In this document: piece by piece, positions 53,920-64,000 of the stretch | Layout of the letters: every line of letters begins with the position of its first letter | Position numbering within the stretch: the first letter of the stretch is position 1 | Assembly (NCBI GenBank): GCA_030549495.1 | Contig: JAUIRK010000761.1 | Location: forward strand, 186,001-250,000 | Reading direction: 5' to 3' | Length of the DNA stretch: 64,000 nucleotides | Source of the DNA: Nectonema munidae | Lineage: Eukaryota > Nematomorpha > Nectonematoida > Nectonematidae | Notes under the pieces: generated by a model | What the model saw: the letters and a program-made list of their open reading frames with translations, nothing else | Databases searched by the model: none | Told to the model about the DNA's origin: nothing | Made by a program: the position numbers and the translations under genes

Positions 53920-54121
53920 GTCGTGGCAAAATGAGCTGACAGAAACAAAGTTAAATTTACACCTAATAAAAAAAGATATGAACATGAAAATTGACATACA
54001 TATAAATCTCGAGTTTCTGGGTCGTGGCAAAATGAGCTGACAGAAACAAAGTTAAATTGCCACCTAATAAAAAAAGATATGAACATGAAACTTGACATAC
54101 ATATAAATCTCGAGTTTCTTA
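53920..54121. repeat. 101-bp tandem duplication (two units)
   Basis: GTCGTGGCAAAATGAGCTGA starts at 53920 and again at 54021. The units differ at a few positions. The second segmental-duplication copy has only one unit (58828). Part reads as a repeated minus-strand peptide, without coding meaning. Confidence 0.8.
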
Positions 54122-55284
54122 TTCAGAAAAATGTCATCTTAATCTATAAAGTTATGTCAAAGACCTCATTCTGATGATAACAATGCAAAAATTTTATAAT
54201 TGTGAACCATTTTTGTTACCTCGATAAGGATTGAAATGTCTATGCGAAAAAATTAAAGCAAAATTTTTTATTTTTCAAAGAAAAAAAATAAAATTAAACA
54301 AAATATAAATAAAAACTTTAAAATTTTTTAACAAGTAAATATATTTAAATTTTATTATAAAATAACTTAAATTAACAAATCTAGAAAATGTTAGATTATT
54401 CCCAAATAAAAAATCGTGTTTATGCTAAAATGATTTTAAAATATTTTTTGACATATTTCTCAATTTTTTTTGAAAACTATTCTTTATAATTGTACAGCTT
54501 TGTTTTATATAATAAGTTCACTAAAACCTGAAGATTAAAGGCAAGTAGATATAACTTTAATTTTAATGTATTATTCTGTTTTTATGTATAATATTTTCCA
54601 GAAAATAAATTAAAACGACTCACCACTATTGGATATCCGCAGACTTTTACTGATTATTTTTATATGTAAAACTAAAAGTCTTGTGTTTTTGTCTAGATTT
54701 ACTGAATAAAAGAAATTACATAAACACTATAATTTTGAGTTTCAAATTTCAATGGGGCTAAAAATGACTCTAAAACGCTTATATATACTTTTTAAAAGAA
54801 AAATATAAAATTTTATATAATTTGCCTTTTTTAATTCCAATCGTTTCGGTAAAGTTCTATTTTAATTTGAAGTGAGATTGTGGTCAAAAATGACCCCCAT
54901 TAAAAAATTTTTTCACTTTCTTTTAATATTTTTTTGTTTCTTCTATGCAGTTGACATAACTCACAATTATTGCACCTGAGGTAAAGGCCCTTTAGGTAAC
55001 TAAAATTGATTAAAACTTTTAATTTTCATTGCTAAAGAATTTCAAAAAATAGAATTTTCTTTTAAAATTAAATACAAGAAAACGAAATCTATAGGACTTT
55101 GTAATGAATTATACTTAACAAAGGTTAATGATATAAAAAAAAATTATTTTCATACCCTGTCTTAAACGCTTTTTTCAAGTGCTTGAAAATTTCATAAGTG
55201 AACAAAATTTTTTCATATAATTTAAAAAATCATCCAAATGAAATATTGTTAGAACACTCATTTTTCTTAAACCAATCTACAACA

Positions 55285-55435
55285 CAGTGGCGTAGCCAGA
55301 GGGGGGCAGTGCCCCCCCCCCCCTAAATACCTTTTCTGCCCCCCCCCCCCCCCAAATAATTTTATTTCCCATATGCTTGCCCCCCTAAATTCCTTGCATG
55401 CCCCCCCCAACTTCCATTTTTTGGCTACGCCACTG
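55285..55435. mobile_element. hAT-type MITE (CAGTGGCGTAGCCA family), only in copy A
   Basis: Ends CAGTGGCGTAGCCA and inverted TGGCTACGCCACTG are identical. The perfect 8-bp target duplication is CTACAACA (55277-55284 and 55436-55443). Copy B at 60015-60022 has the uninterrupted target CCACAACA. It is 151 bp, with C-rich internal runs. Confidence 0.92.
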
Positions 55436-56303
55436 CTACAACATACTAAAATTAATATTTTTATTGGCGAAAACCTATCATTTTATAAAATTTAATTTAG
55501 AAGAGAATAGGAACTATTTAACTAATAGGTTTATTTTCATGTCTAAAATTTAAAAACACAACTTTACTTTTTTCTATTTATTTAATATTCTAACGATTTT
55601 TTTGTATGTTTGATAACTTTAAGTATTTACTATATTTTAAAGGGATCATGTATATATGACGTCCCTTAACAAGCGGGAAAAGTTGTTAATAAATTATAGA
55701 CTTATTTATCGAAGTTAAACTGAGTGAAAAGTTTTAGAGATATTAAATTATCAAATGTTTAAGAAAAATGAAAAAAAGTTTTGGCTTAGAAAAAAACTGA
55801 AAGAATGAAAATTTCATTTAAAGTTTATATGGGAACCTCAAAGAAATATGAATTCATTAGTTCAGGGTGCAAAGTAGAAAATTTTCACTTAAGAGGGGGG
55901 GGGGGGGGGGGGGATGCTCTGCTGTGTGGAGTCACCCCTTACATAGAAACACATAAACGTTGTAGTAAACGTCCCATGAGGTCTACTTCTACAAAAAAGA
56001 TCCGTGCTTTTATGCATGTTTAAAGCTACATGCTACTACACTGTCTATATTTTGATATGGATACCATACGTTCTATATATCAAATAAGTGTCAGTGAGAA
56101 TTCTTATGAATATGGGTCATGACAAACACTGAAACTACAAGAGTTAGGCTATATTATTGAATGGCCTACTTACTCGATAGAAAGAATTACAATTTACAAT
56201 ACAACAATTTTAAAATTTATTTTAACATAAAAAAATGGTAGCGAAAAATTCTTCGAAATTCACTTTGTTGAAAAAAGTAGGTGCTGAAGACAAGGCACAC
56301 ACA

Positions 56304-56548
56304 CATTGGCTAATCCAAAGGAGGGCCTCATGGGCCTAGCCTTAATAATGTATACCCTTACATGGATAAAAAATAACATTTTGCAATTTATTGATGGCAA
56401 AATAATGTTATAAATATGAAAACATAAGTAATTGGTGATTCTAAAAGACATAACATAGCTGTCGTATTCTCTGAAGACTTTTAGCAAAATTGCAAATTTT
56501 TTTTATAGATTTCGGCCCACCTATAAGAAATTTCTCGATCCGCCACTG
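56304..56548. mobile_element. hAT-type MITE (CAGTGGCGGATCC family), copy A
   Basis: The left end CATTGGCTAATCC is decayed and the right end GATCCGCCACTG is intact. Flanks are CACACACA on both sides. The equivalent in copy B (60946-61129) has intact ends but a shorter interior. It overwrites the 3' end of the hAT frame. Confidence 0.75.
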
Positions 56549-57035
56549 CACACACATCATCTGTCTTTCGATCCTGGCTGATTGAAGATCGATGGTTTTG
56601 AACGTATTTTGTAAAATCTACCCGTGAAATAGGGGGTCCATTGATATTCAGAAAAAGAACAGCATCAAATGCGCGTACACTCATCTGATTACGTTGTGAT
56701 GTACAGATGTCATTCATCGAACTAAACCCACGTTCGCATTCAGCCGTGGAAACAGGGAATATATTAATAACTTGTAAAAAGTTTTCATAGTCAGTTGATA
56801 AATATCCACATATGAAATCTCGAAAGGCAGATACAGTGGACATCACATCTTGTTTGAAAAATCGAGCCACATCCATCATTTCCGTGTCTCCATAAGTTAC
56901 CAATTCTTCCAAGTGCACACAGTCATCCAACAACTTCGAGTCAAATCTGCAATTGAGATTGTCAATCCCAGCTTGGATGAACTGGTTGTGAAAGTTAGAA
57001 AGGGAAGATCCGGTTAAAGAGTTAAATTCAAAAAC
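56549..57035 (-). pseudogene. hAT transposase C-terminal remnant (KIAA1586-like dimerisation domain), copy A
   Basis: The minus-strand frame reads FHNQFIQAGIDNLNCRFDSK, then NIFPVSTAECERGFSSMNDI, RNQMSVRAFDAVLFLNINGP and VDFTKYVQNH. These are the AExERxFSxMNxIxTxxRNxM and LLFLNINGPP blocks of KIAA1586-type hAT proteins. The open frame continues into the MITE, so the original end is at about 56549. The catalytic part is missing. Confidence 0.7.
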
Positions 57036-57890
57036 ATCAAAGTTATTTATTGATACAAAGTAATAATCATTACAATTCTTAATCTTCGAAATTATGATCT
57101 ACAAGATAACCATTGTGTCATGTCTAAAAATAGTTATAAAATTATAACATTTGAATTAAAAAGATTTTCATTTCTGCATCATTTAGTAACCGATACCGGT
57201 ATAAGCTCCTTCACCACGTCAAGGCGATGCAGTTTGAAAGAGATAAGATATGCAACGAAATTTTTATAAGAGCGTATAAAATAATTATAGAAATAGGTTA
57301 AATTAAAATTGTGAAATCATAAAGTTTGTCCAATTTATTTTATCATCATTTTTCACATTTTTTAAAAAATCTAAATTTGGAGAAAAAATGATGCAAATAG
57401 CCAATACACTGGAAATTTTTTTCAGAATAATAATTCATTATTTGAATTTCCAGAAATAAATAGTTAATGTAGCACATAGAAGGTAAACTGTTAGATTGAT
57501 TTTAACCCTAAGCACATTTCAAAATAATATAGATCAAACTACATTACCTTTACCAATTTATGGCCAGGACGAGGAGAGGATTTTCGAAATTCATATTAAT
57601 TATAATGAAAAAAACTATCGTCTGCGTTTATTAAAGAAAAATTGGGCATACATGGGTTAACTACTACAAGATAAGGAAAATGTTTATTTAATTCATCTTG
57701 AATTCCATGATAATAGAAAATATAGGAATTCAGGATATCTTTAGGATAAACTATTTCAAAGTGTAAAAAAGTTTAATTCAAAAACATCGAGGTTATTTAT
57801 TGATACAAAGTAATAACTAATAATTACAATTCAGGAGTTATAATCTTAATCTTTGAAATTATGGTCTACAAGATAACCATTGTCATATCA

Positions 57891-58142
57891 GGGGCGCACA
57901 TCCGGGGACGAGGCGGTCCAATGTGTTTTCAGGGGGGGGGGCGAAAATTAATAACTTCTACAAGTAAGATTTACTTTTAAATGCTTCAATGTAAAAAATT
58001 TATGATGATCGCATTATAGGATGTAATGATCATTGGAAATGACAATACATGATGATGTAAGATGAGATGCAAAAGAGAATGAAAGATCGAATTCAAACTA
58101 ATTATTAAAATATTAAATTGAAATATTAATACTTCACATAAG
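57891..58142. other. Spacer between duplication copies; one transposon-end-like GC patch
   Basis: CAGGGGCGCACATCCGGGG at about 57891 and a G run near 57932 look like a decayed transposon end. A similar GTGCGCCCCTG occurs inverted at 2053-2065 and 47867-47877. No partner here. Confidence 0.35.
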
Positions 58143-58600
58143 ATAACAAAACGAAAAGATAGAAATAATTATCTTACAGAATAGAAAGGTAAAAAGCTGT
58201 TCTAAAAAATATTAATATTTCAGATGTGTGAAGATAATAACAAAAAGAAAATAATTATCTTACAGAATTGTAAAAGGTAAAAAACTGTTCTAAAAAATAT
58301 TAATATTTCACATGTGTGAAGAAAATAATTATCTTACGGAATTGTAAAAGGTAAAAAGCTGTTCTAAAAAAAATTTAATGTTTCACATGTGTGAAGATAA
58401 ATGACAAAAAGAAAATAATTATCTTACAGAATTGTAAAAGTTAAAAAGCTGTTCTAAAAAAATATTAATATTTCACATGTGAGAAGATAATAAAAAGAAA
58501 ATAATTATTTTACAGAATTCAATTGTAAAAGGTAAAAATCTGTTCTAAAAAAATATTAATATTTCACATGTGTGAAGATAATAACAAAACGAAAAGATAG
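58143..58600. repeat. Minisatellite, about five units of 75-92 bp
   Basis: Units start with GATAA(T/C)(A)AC AAAANGAAA near 58143, 58229, 58321 (short), 58396 and 58487, with a partial unit at 58578. Each contains AATAATTATCTTACAGAAT, GTAAAAGGTAAAAAGCTGTT and TTTCACATGTGTGAA. Differences are mostly single bases and short indels. Confidence 0.85.
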
Positions 58601-60945
58601 AAAAAAGTTTCATATAAAAATTGGAAGTTAAAAATGTCATATGTGATATCAATATTAAAACTATAAGATAAAAATAAAATATTAGAGCATAGTTTATTTA
58701 AAAAGTTAAATAGGCTTTAAAATTCTTAATTACATCTACGAAAGTAAAAAGCTTGTAAAGATTGTTTAGAGAACTTACGAGTAGTAAAAATGAAATGAAA
58801 TTTGAAAATCAAAGGAATAAGATAAGGGTCGTGGCAAAATGAGCTGACAGAAACAAAGTTAAATTTACACCTAATAAAAAAAGATATGAACATGAAACTT
58901 GACATACATATAAATCTAGAGTTTCTTATTCAGAAAAATATCATCTTAATCTATAAAGTTATGTCAAAGACCTCATTCTGATGATAACAATGCAAAAATT
59001 TTATAATTGTAAACCATTTTTGTTACCTCGATAAGGATTGAAATGTCTATGCCAAAAAATATTAACAAGTAAAACAAATCTAGAAAATCTTAGATTATTC
59101 CCAAATAAAAAAGCGTGTTTATGCTAAAATGATTTTACAATATTTTTTCAGATATTTCTCAATTTTTTTTAAACTATTCTATCTAATTGTTCAGTTTTGT
59201 TTTATATAATAAGTACAGTAAAACCTGAAGATTAAAGACAAGTAGAGTATTCTATAGAATATATTCCAGAAAATAAATTAAAACGACTCACCACTATTGA
59301 ATATCCGCAGACTTTTACTGATTATTTTTATATGTAAAACTAAAAGTCTTGTGTATTTGTCTAGATTTACTGAATAAAAGAAATTATATAAACACTATAA
59401 TTTTGAGTTTCAAATTTCAATAGGGCTAAAAATGACTCTAAAACGCTTATATATACTTTTAAAAGAAAAATATAAAATTTTATATAATTTGCCTTTTTTT
59501 TTATTCCAATCGTTTCGGTAAAGTTCTATTTTAATTTGAAGTGAGATTGTGGTCAAAAATGACCCCGATTAAAGATATTTTTTCACTTTCTTTATATATT
59601 TTTTTGTTTCTTCTATGCAGTTGACATAACTCACTATTATTGCACATGAGGTAAAGGCCCTTTATGTAACTAAAATTAACTTAAATTTTAATTTTTATTA
59701 GGTTAAAATGCTAGAGAATTTCAAAAAATAGAATTTTCTTTTTGAATTAAATACAAGAAAATGAAATCTATAGAAGGACTTTGTAATGAATTGTTCTTAA
59801 CAAAGGTTATTGATATAAAAAAATAAGCTATTTTCATGCCCTGTCTTAAACGCAAAGTCACAATTTCAAAGTGCTTGAAAATTTCATAAGTGAACAAAAA
59901 TTTTTAATATAAAAAAATATTTTTCAATTAAAAAAAAATAAAATTTTTTTATTTTTCAATTAAAAAATCATCCAAATGAAATATTGTTAGAACACTCATT
60001 TTTCTAAAATCAATCCACAACATACTAAAATTAATATTTTTATTAAGGTTTTTTATTGGCGAAAACCTATCATTTTATAGAATTTAATTCAGAAGAGAAT
60101 GGGAATTATTTAACTAATAGCTTTATTTTTATGTCTAAAATTTAAAAACACAACTACTTTTTTTTATTTATTTAATATTCTAACGATTTTTTTGTATGTT
60201 TCATAACTTTAAGTATTTACTATATTTTGAAGGGAACATGTATATATGACGCCCCTTAACAAGTGGGAAAAAAGAAGGGAGGGGCTAATTCTAATGCTCT
60301 GCAATCAGGAGAAGTATAAAGCACGATAGGGAGGTGCGTTAAAATAAATTATAGACTTATTAATCGAAGTTAAACTGAGTGAAAAGTTTTAGAGATATAA
60401 AATTATCAAATGTTTAGGAAAAATGAAAAAAAGTTTTGGCTTAGAAAAAAACAAACTGAAAGAATGAAAATTTCATTTAAAGTTTATATTGGAACCTCAA
60501 AGAAATATGACTTCATTAGTTCAGGGTGCGAAGTAGAAAATTTTCACTGGGAGGGGGGGTGCTCTGCTGTGTGGAGTCACCCCTTACATAGAAACACATA
60601 AACGTTGTAGGAAACGTCTCATGAGGTCTACTTCTACAAAAAAGATCAGTACTTGAATGCATTTCTAAAGCTACATGCTACTACACTGCCTATATTTTGA
60701 GATGGATACCATACGTTCTATATATCAAAAAAGTGTCTGTGAAAATTCTTATGAATATGGGTCATGACAAACACTGAAACTACAAGAGTTAGGCTATATT
60801 ATTGAATGGCCTACTTACTCAATAGAGAGAATTACAATTTAAAATACAACAATTTTAATCTTTATTTTATAAAAAAGTGGAATTGAAAAATTCTTCGAAA
60901 TTCACTTTGTTGAAAAAAGTAGGTGCTGAAGACAATGGTCACACA

Positions 60946-61129
60946 CAGTGGCGGATCCAAAAGGGGCATCATGGGCGTACCCCCCCCCCCCCCCCCATTG
61001 AAACATCGGTAATTAGTGATTATAAAAGACATAATATAGCTGTCGTATTCTCTGAAGGCTTTTAGCAAAATTGCAAAAAAAATTAATAGATTTCGACCCT
61101 CCTATAAGAAATTTCTCGATCCGCCACTG
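60946..61129. mobile_element. hAT-type MITE (CAGTGGCGGATCC family), copy B
   Basis: Ends CAGTGGCGGATCC and GATCCGCCACTG are inverted. Flanks are GTCACACA and CACACACA (6 of 8, low complexity). A long C run is internal. Since copy A has the same insertion, it predates the duplication. Confidence 0.8.
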
Positions 61130-61640
61130 CACACACATCACCTGTCTTTCGATCCTGGCTGATTGCAGATCCATGGTTTTTTAACCAAGTGTGAACGTAT
61201 TTTGTAAAATCTACCCATGAAATAGGGGTCCATTGATAATCAGGAAAAGAACAGCATCAAATGCGTTTACATTCATCTGATTTCGTTCTGATGTACAGAT
61301 ATCATCCATCGAACTAAACCCACATTCGCATTCAGCCGTGGAAACAGGGAATATATTAATAACTTGTAAAAAGTTTTCAGTCAGTTGATAAATATCCACA
61401 TTTGAAATCTCGAAAGGCAGATACAATGGACATCACATCTTGTTTGAAAAATCGAGCCACTTTCATCACTTCCGTGTCTCCATAAATTACCAATTCTTCT
61501 TACTTTTTCGACCAATTTCTGAGATCCAAGTGAACACAGTCATTCAACAACTTCGAATCAAATCTGCAATTGAGATTGTCAATCCCAGTTTGGATGAAGT
61601 GGTTGTGAAAGTTAGAAAAGGAAGATCCGGTTAAATAGTT
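61130..61640 (-). pseudogene. hAT C-terminal remnant (KIAA1586-like), copy B
   Basis: It has the same domain as in copy A (NIFPVSTAECECGFSSMDDI, then RNQMNVNAFDAVLFL). The family's Arg in ERGFS is Cys here. It has more frameshifts than copy A. A ~35-base insertion lies near 61500. Confidence 0.65.
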
Positions 61641-62470
61641 AAATTCAAAAACATCGAAGTTATTTATTGATACAAAGGAATAATCATTACAATTCTTAAT
61701 CTTCGAATTTATGGACTACAAGTTAACCATTGTGTTATTTCTAAAAATAGATATAAAATCATAACATTTGAATTAAAAAGATTTTCATTTCTACATCATT
61801 TAGTAACCGATAACGGTCTAAGCTCCTTCACCACTTCAAGGCGATGGAGTTTGAAGGAGATAAGATATGCAACGAAATTTTATAAGAGCGTATAAAAAAT
61901 GATAGAAATACGTTAAATTAAATTTGTGAAATCAGAAAGTTTGTCCAATTTATTTTATCATTTTTTAAAAAATCTAAATTTGGAGAAAAAATAATGCAAA
62001 TAGCCAATACACTGGAAATTTTTTCAGAATAATAATTCATCATTGAATTTCCAGAAATAAATAGTTAATGTAGCACATATAAAGGAAAATGTTAGATTGA
62101 TTTTAACCCTAAGCACATTTCAAAATAATATAGATCAAACTACATTACCTTAACCAATTTATGCCCAGAACGAAAAGAGGATTTTCGAAATTCATATTAA
62201 TTACAATTAAAAAAAACTATCGTCTGCGTTTATTAAAGAAAAATTGGGCATACATGGGTTAACTACTACAAGATAAGGAAGCTGTTTATTTAATTCATTT
62301 TAATATTCTTCCATGATAATAGAAAATATAGGAATTCAGGATATCTTTAGGATAAAATATTACAAAGTGTAAAAAGTTTAATTGAAAAACATCGAGGTTA
62401 TTTATTGATACAAAGTAATAATTACAATTCAAGAGTTATAATCTTAATTTTTGAAATTATGGTCTACAAG

Positions 62471-63011
62471 GGGTATTGCTAAAAAGTGCGCCAGGATCTA
62501 GAACGTATTATAAAGACAAAAAGTTTATCCTTTTCATCAATAAATACAGTAAATTAGTAAAAAAACATTGTTTACACATATTTACATTTTTTAAGTCATA
62601 AAGAATAATGTGTCATTTTTTCTTTTATTTCTTGTGCATTTTATATATATCTAAAATAAAAAATGTCCTTGAAAGGGTGTATTTAAATTTTGCGGGTCAG
62701 GCTAAAGTACGCCGCAGAGTAAGCCGCGGACAAAAAGCAACATAAAATAAAAACTACTTGAAATAGCAATACAAAAATTTGAATAAGTTTATATGAATTA
62801 TATTTCAGTTTCTGAATTTAATATGCTTCGCTATTTCTTTTTGAATTATTTCTTATCTTGTTTTGTGTTGTTTATATATTGTTTTGATCACTATAAAATT
62901 TCAATTAAAAATAAAAAATTTTTAATTATAATTGCCATATAGAAATTTAAAAAAAATAATAGTTCGAATCTCATTTTTTATTTAACTAAAAATATTCTAT
63001 TAATTTCTAAA
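62471..63011. other. Intergenic; no gene seen
   Basis: It begins with GGGGTATTGCTAAAAAGTGCGCC, possibly the end of another element. The rest is A+T-rich. Confidence 0.35.
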
Positions 63012-63019
63012 ATCTAAAT

Positions 63020-63487
63020 CAGTGGTTTCCAAACTTTTTTATACCGTTCCCCCTTTTTCAGTCACTTTTATACCTGTGTACCCCTACAACTGAATAGTTT
63101 GAGCCAACAAAATTAATCAAAGATTTTTATGCAAAAAATGATTGTAGTCATCTGATTAAATCGTATCCTTATTCATATGAAATCAGAGAAATCGTAAAGC
63201 CTGACATAAAATGTGAATAAAATTTTTTTCCAATTAAAATATAAATTTTTCAAAAATATTGCAATTAATAAAAAGGATATATTCAAATTCAAAATATATT
63301 CAAATATTCAAAATATGAAACTTTAAAAAAGGGAAGAAATATTTATTTAAAAAAGCTCTAAATATATATATTTATATTGATTTGGAAAATAGAAGTATAT
63401 TAAAGGAGATTCCGCATAAGTAGTTTGAAGTAGAATTTCCATGGACCCCTTGAAATTCTTCCATGGACCCCCGGTTGGGAACCACTG
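63020..63487 (-). mobile_element. Internally deleted derivative (MITE) of the 50.5-kb ZBED hAT
   Basis: It is flanked by a perfect 8-bp duplication ATCTAAAT (63012-63019 and 63488-63495). Its left ~190 bases match the inverted right end of the hAT at 50488-53490, and its right ~280 bases match the inverted left end, including the TCCATGGACCCC modules. The transposase is entirely missing. Confidence 0.9.
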
Positions 63488-63495
63488 ATCTAAAT

Positions 63496-63849
63496 GTATA
63501 TCTTTTATTACACAACAGCTAAGATAAATTCTGAGTTTCATCTAACACAACAGTACGAATTAGCATGAATTCACTGCGTTATTGTGTTTTTATTTTAAAA
63601 AAGTTGTCAAATAAAACTTTTTTTTTCTGTTTTTTTTACAACAATTTACTCTCTTTCAAAAATGGTTGAAATTAGAACCTTCTTCTAAAATTTTACTCGA
63701 AAAAATCATAAAACCACTTAGTTTTCAAAATTTTCTCTTGAAATATCGTTTCCTTTACGGTTGAATCTCTTTTTGATTTATTTCATTTTATCTTTTTTTC
63801 GTCTGAAAGTTATTTATATATATATATATATTTTTTTTTCATATCCTTG
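63496..63849. promoter_or_regulatory. A+T-rich stretch upstream of the possible gene at 63850
   Basis: It contains T runs and a (TA)n tract at about 63810-63830. If 63850 is a true start, this would be its leader and promoter. No specific element can be placed. Confidence 0.25.
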
Positions 63850-64000
63850 ATGGAGAAGATCCGTGGGATTATTCTCAAAATTGATTCTCTCACGAAAAAA
63901 GAAATTAAAACTAATTTAATGCAAGCTTTAAATCTTTTAGAAGCTTCAAATGATACAACAATCATTATAGATGATTTGAATTTAATCAAAGATAGCCTTA
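63850..64000 (+). CDS. Possible first exon of an unrecognised gene, running off the window
   Basis: An ATG at 63850 opens 50 uninterrupted codons to the window edge (MEKIRGIILKID ... IIIDDLNLIKDSL). The composition is charged and helical, including a leucine-rich stretch (ALNLLEA). It follows an A+T-rich leader with a (TA)n run. The balanced amino-acid use is unlike nearby noise frames. I do not recognise the family, and a transposon-encoded protein is also possible. Confidence 0.35.
   Translation, partial: MEKIRGIILKIDSLTKKEIKTNLMQALNLLEASNDTTIIIDDLNLIKDSL

Larger units (their letters stand above)
54021..57890. repeat. Segmental duplication, copy A
   Basis: It aligns in direct orientation with 58828-62470 over nearly its whole length, with small indels, a MITE unique to this copy (55285-55435), and a longer version of the shared MITE (56304-56548). 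It contains a minus-strand hAT remnant. The remainder is A+T-rich non-coding sequence. Confidence 0.85.
58828..62470. repeat. Segmental duplication, copy B
   Basis: It is the direct copy of 54021-57890. It has one 101-bp unit instead of two, lacks the 55285 MITE, and carries about 80 extra bases near 60270-60345 (GAAGGGAGGGGC). It ends where GTCTACAAGG diverges from copy A's GTCTACAAGATAACC. Confidence 0.85.

Noticed and set aside
55895-55915. Long G run as a functional G-quadruplex element
   Set aside because: Similar G or C tracts occur in several decayed MITE-like patches; nothing marks this one out.
58143-58600. CRISPR-like array
   Set aside because: Whole 75-92-bp units are repeated without unique spacers; it is a minisatellite.

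Overview
The window is strongly A+T-rich eukaryotic DNA. It is dominated by decayed DNA transposons (Tigger/pogo, piggyBac, Merlin, several hAT lineages and their MITEs) with a few LINE and Penelope-like pieces. There are no bacterial-style operons, no RNA genes that I can recognise and no CRISPR array. The mix of Merlin, TIGD1-like Tigger, piggyBac and ZBED-type hAT elements, with small host exons in large introns, suggests an arthropod, possibly a crustacean such as a parasitic copepod. That assignment is inference.

The main host gene is easy to miss because no exon is longer than about 280 bases. Six exons on the minus strand (37943-38189, 31328-31465, 28243-28418, 21033-21314, 7567-7730, 6315-6456) have matching splice phases. 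Together they encode the first ~380 residues of the exocyst subunit EXOC8/Exo84: the N-terminal Vps51-type helix, the PH domain, and the start of the helical C-terminal half. The remaining exons must lie left of position 1. A second host gene may start at 63850 and run off the right edge.

Layout. 1-2008: copy 1 of a dispersed repeat (R1) carrying two MITEs. 2040-3540: A+T-rich diverged repeats. 3770-5880: a broken uncharacterised multicopy protein family. 6315-38189: EXOC8, whose introns hold a Penelope-like fragment (7.9-8.3 kb), a Tigger (8.5-10.6), a piggyBac carrying a second Tigger (11.1-15.5), a ZBED/SCAND3-type hAT (15.5-17.1), LINE pieces, an RTE-like LINE with a 753-codon open frame (22.5-24.7) abutting a minus-strand hAT (24.7-26.9), another ZBED hAT fragment (27.1-27.9), R1 copy 2 (32.8-34.8) and a minus-strand hAT (36-37 kb). 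38.2-42.4: intergenic, with a homopolymer-rich oddity and a diverged ~140-bp tandem array. 42.5-46.2: a third Tigger abutting a piggyBac. 47.4-48.3: R1 copy 3, which lacks one MITE. 49.66-53.91: a Merlin element split by a complete-length ZBED hAT. 54.0-57.9 and 58.8-62.5: two copies of a ~3.7-kb direct duplication. 63.0-63.5: an internally deleted derivative of the 50.5-kb hAT.

Several insertions can be ordered. Tigger entered piggyBac, hAT entered Merlin, and two MITEs can be checked against empty sites elsewhere in the window.
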